A DNA stretch of 64,000 nt from Oleiagrimonas sp963821885 (GTDB lineage Bacteria > Pseudomonadota > Gammaproteobacteria > Xanthomonadales > Rhodanobacteraceae): positions 248,001 to 312,000 of the forward strand of contig CAWGFN010000005.1 of NCBI GenBank assembly GCA_963821885.1. Direction: 5' to 3'. This document shows positions 60,932 through 64,000 of this stretch, piece by piece. The notes under the pieces are model-generated. The model was not told where the DNA came from. It did not search any database and saw nothing but the letters and a program-made list of their open reading frames with translations. The translations under genes were made by a program, and so were the position numbers. Positions within the stretch are counted from its first letter, which is position 1. Each line of letters opens with the position of its first letter.

Positions 60932-61807
60932 ATGAACAGCAAGCAGCGCCCGGAAGTGAAGGCCTTCTTCGACGAGGCCAGCAACACCTACAGCTACGTG
61001 GTCAGCGATCCGGGCACCCGTCGCGCCGCGGTCATCGACAGCGTGCTTGATTTCGATCCCGCGTCGGGATCGACCGGCCACGCCTCGGCCGACCAGATCA
61101 TCGACCATGTGCGTGATCAGGGCCTGGAGGTGGAATGGATCATCGACACCCACGTGCATGCCGACCACCTCTCGGCCGCGCCCTACATCAAGGAAAAGCT
61201 GGGCGGCAGGTTCGCCATCGGCGAACACATCCGCACGGTGCAGGACGTGTTCGGCAAGGTGTTCAATGCCGGCAGCGAATTCGCCCGTGACGGCAGCCAG
61301 TTCGATCATCTGTTCACCGATGGCGAAACCTACCGGGTGGGCGACATCGAGGCGGTGGCGTTGCACACGCCCGGGCACACGCCGGCTTGCATGACCCACG
61401 TGATCGGCGATGCCGCGTTCGTCGGCGACACGCTGTTCATGCCCGACTACGGCACGGCGCGCTGCGACTTCCCCGGTGGCGATGCGCATGCCCTGTACGC
61501 GTCGATCCAGCGCCTTTTCGCACTGCCCGACGCCACCCGTGTGTTCATGTGCCACGACTATCTGCCGGCCGGACGTTCGCAGCTGCAGTACGAGACCACC
61601 ATCGGTGCGGAAAAGAGCGGGAACATCCACGTGCACGAGGGCGTGAGCGAGGCCGACTTCGTGTCCATGCGCGAGAAACGCGACGCCGGCCTGTCCATGC
61701 CCCGGCTGATCCTGCCCTCGGTGCAGGTCAACATGCGCGCCGGTGCCTTGCCGCCTGCCGAGGACAATGGCGTACGCTACCTGAAGCTGCCGATCGATCA
61801 GTTCTGA
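60932..61807 (+). CDS. Persulfide dioxygenase-like MBL hydrolase (Blh/ETHE1 family)
   Basis: ETHE1-like enzymes oxidise glutathione persulfide to sulfite during sulfide detoxification. The 291-residue product has the metal motif THVHADHLSA, HTPGHTPACM, GDTLFMPDYGTARCDFPGGD and FMCHDYLPAGR, typical of Blh. ATG 60932 follows AGGAG; the frame to 60890 is not supported. It has no fused rhodanese domain. The next gene encodes a sulfite-type exporter, as in bigR operons. Confidence 0.88.
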   Translation: MNSKQRPEVKAFFDEASNTYSYVVSDPGTRRAAVIDSVLDFDPASGSTGHASADQIIDHVRDQGLEVEWIIDTHVHADHLSAAPYIKEKLGGRFAIGEHIRTVQDVFGKVFNAGSEFARDGSQFDHLFTDGETYRVGDIEAVALHTPGHTPACMTHVIGDAAFVGDTLFMPDYGTARCDFPGGDAHALYASIQRLFALPDATRVFMCHDYLPAGRSQLQYETTIGAEKSGNIHVHEGVSEADFVSMREKRDAGLSMPRLILPSVQVNMRAGALPPAEDNGVRYLKLPIDQF

Positions 61808-61904
61808 GGCCGGGCACGCCGCATCCTCGCCGACGACTGGCAGCACATGCATCCGCGCACCGGCCGACTGCCGGCGGCAATCGTTTGATTGAAGGAGATC
61901 CCCG

Positions 61905-62678
61905 ATGGCGATGACGCCGGATTTCGTGACCCTGGCCTGTGGCTCGCTGGTCGGGCTTTCGCTGGCCCTGGTCGGTGGCGGCGGTTCGATGCTGGCGATG
62001 CCGCTGCTGCTCTACGTGGTCGGCGTCAAGGATCCGCACGAGGCCATCGGCACGGGGGCCCTGGCGGTGTCGCTCAATGCCTTCGCCAACCTGATCCCGC
62101 ATGCACGCGCCGGGCATGTGCGCTGGAAGGCCGCCCTGATCTTCATCCCGCCGCTGATGCTGGGCGCCTGGTTCGGTTCGACCGTCGGCAAGATCGTCGA
62201 CGGCCAACGCCTGGTGTCCCTGTTCGCCGTGCTGATGCTGGTGGTCGCCTTCCTGATGATCCGCGGCCGCAAGAACAGCTCCGACGAAGCCTGGCCCAGG
62301 CCGCACATGGGCCGGCGGCTGGGCGGGGTCGGTCTCGGCGCCGGCACGCTGGCCGGATTCTTCGGTATCGGTGGCGGCTTCCTGTACGTGCCGGGCCTGA
62401 TGTTCGCCAGCGGCATGGGCATCATCTACGCCGTGGGCACGTCATTGCTGGCGGTGGGCACGTCGGCCATGACCACCACCGTCAACTACATGCGGTCGGG
62501 GATCATGCCCGAGTGGCACATCACGGTGCAGTTCATCGCCGGCGGTATCGTCGGCGGCTGGATCGGCGCCCTGCTGGCCAAGCGGCTCGCCGGCACCCGG
62601 GGCGCGCTGAACATGGTCTTTGCCGGCGCCCTGGTCATCGTGTCCGGATACATGCTCTGGCGTTCATTGGGCACGTGA
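61905..62678 (+). CDS. TauE/SafE family sulfite exporter
   Basis: The 257-residue membrane protein has eight or so helices and the family repeats GLSLALVGGGGSMLAMPLLL and GTLAGFFGIGGGFLYVPGL. It follows a strong AAGGAG site, 97 bases after the persulfide dioxygenase. Together they can oxidise persulfide and expel the resulting sulfite; substrate is inferred from the neighbour. Confidence 0.88.
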   Translation: MAMTPDFVTLACGSLVGLSLALVGGGGSMLAMPLLLYVVGVKDPHEAIGTGALAVSLNAFANLIPHARAGHVRWKAALIFIPPLMLGAWFGSTVGKIVDGQRLVSLFAVLMLVVAFLMIRGRKNSSDEAWPRPHMGRRLGGVGLGAGTLAGFFGIGGGFLYVPGLMFASGMGIIYAVGTSLLAVGTSAMTTTVNYMRSGIMPEWHITVQFIAGGIVGGWIGALLAKRLAGTRGALNMVFAGALVIVSGYMLWRSLGT

Positions 62679-62747
62679 ACCGGCGGATGCGACAGGGCGG
62701 GCCGCGACCCGGCGCAGTTCCTCGTGATCGCCGCGAGCGCGGCGAGG

Positions 62748-63239
62748 TCATTGCAAGCCCGGTTTTCCGGAGGTTCGCGGGATGTTCGGCAGTGGCGGCA
62801 TCGTGCGGTCCATGGGAATGGTCTGCGCGGACTGGTCGGTCAGGGCCAGGCGATGATCATCGGTGTGCGTCCAGTGCCAGGAGCCCGCGGGCAGCGGCTT
62901 GCTGGACAGGTAGGTGTATTGCGCGGCATGACTGCCATCCTTCCGCACGACGGTGGTCATGCGCAGATTGATCACGAACTGGCTGCGCACCGGCTTGCCA
63001 TTCTTCATCGCGGGCTTGGTGATCATCTTCTGGATGCTGCCGCGCAAGGCCTTCACCATGCTGGGACGAAGCTCGTAGGCCGGCGACACGGCGGTGACGG
63101 TGCCATGCGTGTCCACGTGGACAAGCACCGGCAGCAGGTGGGGCTGGGAGGCGGAGTCGCCGTCGGCGGGATTGGCGAGGGCCGAGACGCCGACAAGGGC
63201 GAGCAACAAGGCGAACAAGGTCAGATGCTGACGGTTCAT
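62748..63239 (-). CDS. Secreted protein with TonB-C-like domain
   Basis: The 163-residue precursor has a signal peptide (MNRQHLTLFALLLALVGVSA). The mature part contains MITKPAMKNGKPVRSQFVI, similar to the PA-x-NGKPV strand of TonB C-terminal domains, but no membrane anchor or Pro-rich linker is present, so it is not TonB itself. ATG 63239 has an AAGGAGG site. The function is unknown. It is convergent with the TauE gene; the 257 bases upstream to dsbG show no gene. Confidence 0.6.
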   Translation of the reverse strand: MNRQHLTLFALLLALVGVSALANPADGDSASQPHLLPVLVHVDTHGTVTAVSPAYELRPSMVKALRGSIQKMITKPAMKNGKPVRSQFVINLRMTTVVRKDGSHAAQYTYLSSKPLPAGSWHWTHTDDHRLALTDQSAQTIPMDRTMPPLPNIPRTSGKPGLQ

Positions 63240-63496
63240 GATGGATCCTCCTTCCGTGCAAAGACCGGGGCGCTGTTCCAAAATCTGCCGGAGCCATCCA
63301 TCGCCACAGTCAGGTGCCAACGCTCCGATTCCTCCGAATCTAGCACAGCATGGGTTGTCGTTCGGTCAACAGTAACGTCAAGGGGACAAAGCCAGGGACG
63401 ACATCTACGGCACCCGCATGGGATGCCGGTTGCAGCCCGGATCTGGCTGCTGGAGCCACATGAATCATGGCGCAGGTCGCGCCGGGAGCAGCACGC

Positions 63497-64000
63497 ATGA
63501 AAACCTGGATGCCGGCCCTGCTGGCACTGTTCTCCACCATGGCGACGGCAGGCCAGCTGCCCGCGCCCGTGGCGGCCTTGCAGAAGCAGGGCCTTCAAAT
63601 CCGCGGCACGCTGCCGGCCCCCGAGGGATATCGCGGCTACGTCGCCGAATACGGCGGACGCAGCATGCCGCTGTATCTGCTGCCGGACGGTCGGCACGTG
63701 GTGATCGGCAACCTGTTCGATGCCGATGGCAATGACCTGACCAGCGGGCCGCTGCGCCAGGCTATCAAGCCGAAACTGGATGCCTCGACCTGGAAGGCTC
63801 TGGCCGACAGCACCTGGATTGCCGAGGGCGCCCGCAACCCTGAGCGCATCGTGTATGTGTTCAGCGACACCGAGTGCCCGTATTGCCATCAGCTGTGGCA
63901 GGAAACCCAGCCCTTGCTGGCGGACAGTCACGTGCAGGTCCGCTACGTGCTGGTGGCGGTGATCCGCCCCGAAAGCCTGGGTCGGGCCGCAGCCATCCTT
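63497..64000 (+). CDS. dsbG: DsbG-like thiol:disulfide interchange protein (cut by window end)
   Basis: The first 168 codons are present and the frame is open at the right edge. A signal peptide (MKTWMPALLALFSTMATA) is followed by a DsbC/DsbG-type dimerisation domain (VAALQKQGLQIRGTLPAPEG) and the thioredoxin-fold active site DTECPYCHQLW. CPYC is the DsbG form; DsbC has CGYC. It probably acts as a periplasmic isomerase or reduces sulfenylated cysteines. Confidence 0.85.
   Translation, partial: MKTWMPALLALFSTMATAGQLPAPVAALQKQGLQIRGTLPAPEGYRGYVAEYGGRSMPLYLLPDGRHVVIGNLFDADGNDLTSGPLRQAIKPKLDASTWKALADSTWIAEGARNPERIVYVFSDTECPYCHQLWQETQPLLADSHVQVRYVLVAVIRPESLGRAAAIL

Overview
The window is GC-rich, densely coded DNA from a gammaproteobacterium, most likely the Xanthomonadales (Lysobacterales). 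The main reasons are a xanthomonadin/aryl-polyene pigment locus with a XanB2-type chorismatase, GGGACTCGGGAC-type inverted repeats in gene spacers, and the gene neighbourhoods LysM-dprA-topA-tsaC, erpA-bactofilin-DUF6776 and an ATP synthase operon with an AtpI leader gene. I cannot name the genus from sequence reading alone. LAYOUT. 0-5 kb: the 3' end of a family 2 glycosyltransferase faces a minus-strand unit def-fmt-rsmB-(ArnT-like transferase). fmt carries an apparent frameshift. 5-15.5 kb: plus-strand genes for a LysM protein, dprA, topA with a lysine-rich tail, tsaC, an AMP-ligase resembling those that load aryl starters in pigment synthesis, purD, and an LplT-PlsC fusion. 15.5-20.5 kb: minus-strand ampE, nudC, erpA, bactofilin and a DUF6776-like protein, then plus-strand hemJ, minus-strand rppH and an elongator tRNA-Met. 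20.6-28.4 kb: one minus-strand molybdenum block, modABC-moeA-moaA-moaC-mobA-moaD-moaE::moeB::rhodanese, which joins molybdate uptake to most of cofactor synthesis. 28.5-36.6 kb: queD, then the complete atpIBEFHAGDC operon, ended by a clear bidirectional terminator. Its spacers contain strong hairpins and long inverted repeats. 36.6-42.1 kb: minus-strand asmA-like and gtrA-like genes, a frameshifted asnB and glmU. 42.1-42.5 kb: a spacer duplicated as two ~140-bp direct repeats around a REP-like inverted element. A second copy of that element lies at 55.8 kb. 42.5-55 kb: the xanthomonadin-type cluster. 55-64 kb: a YdcF-like protein, a MarR-controlled EmrAB/outer-membrane-channel efflux set, a persulfide dioxygenase plus TauE/SafE exporter pair behind an AT-rich palindrome, a small secreted protein, and the start of a DsbG-like gene cut by the window end. 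HOW IT WORKS TOGETHER. In the pigment locus a XanB2-like chorismatase should make hydroxybenzoate, and the AMP-ligase 32 kb away is a candidate to activate it onto the ACP. A ketosynthase and chain-length-factor-like partner, a FabG-like reductase and two hotdog dehydratases would build the polyene. A FAD-dependent halogenase-like enzyme could halogenate it. An acyltransferase, glycosyltransferase, LolA-like protein and MMPL exporter would finish it and place it in the outer membrane. The cluster has two converging arms, and an unusually AT-rich lipoprotein gene sits where they meet.
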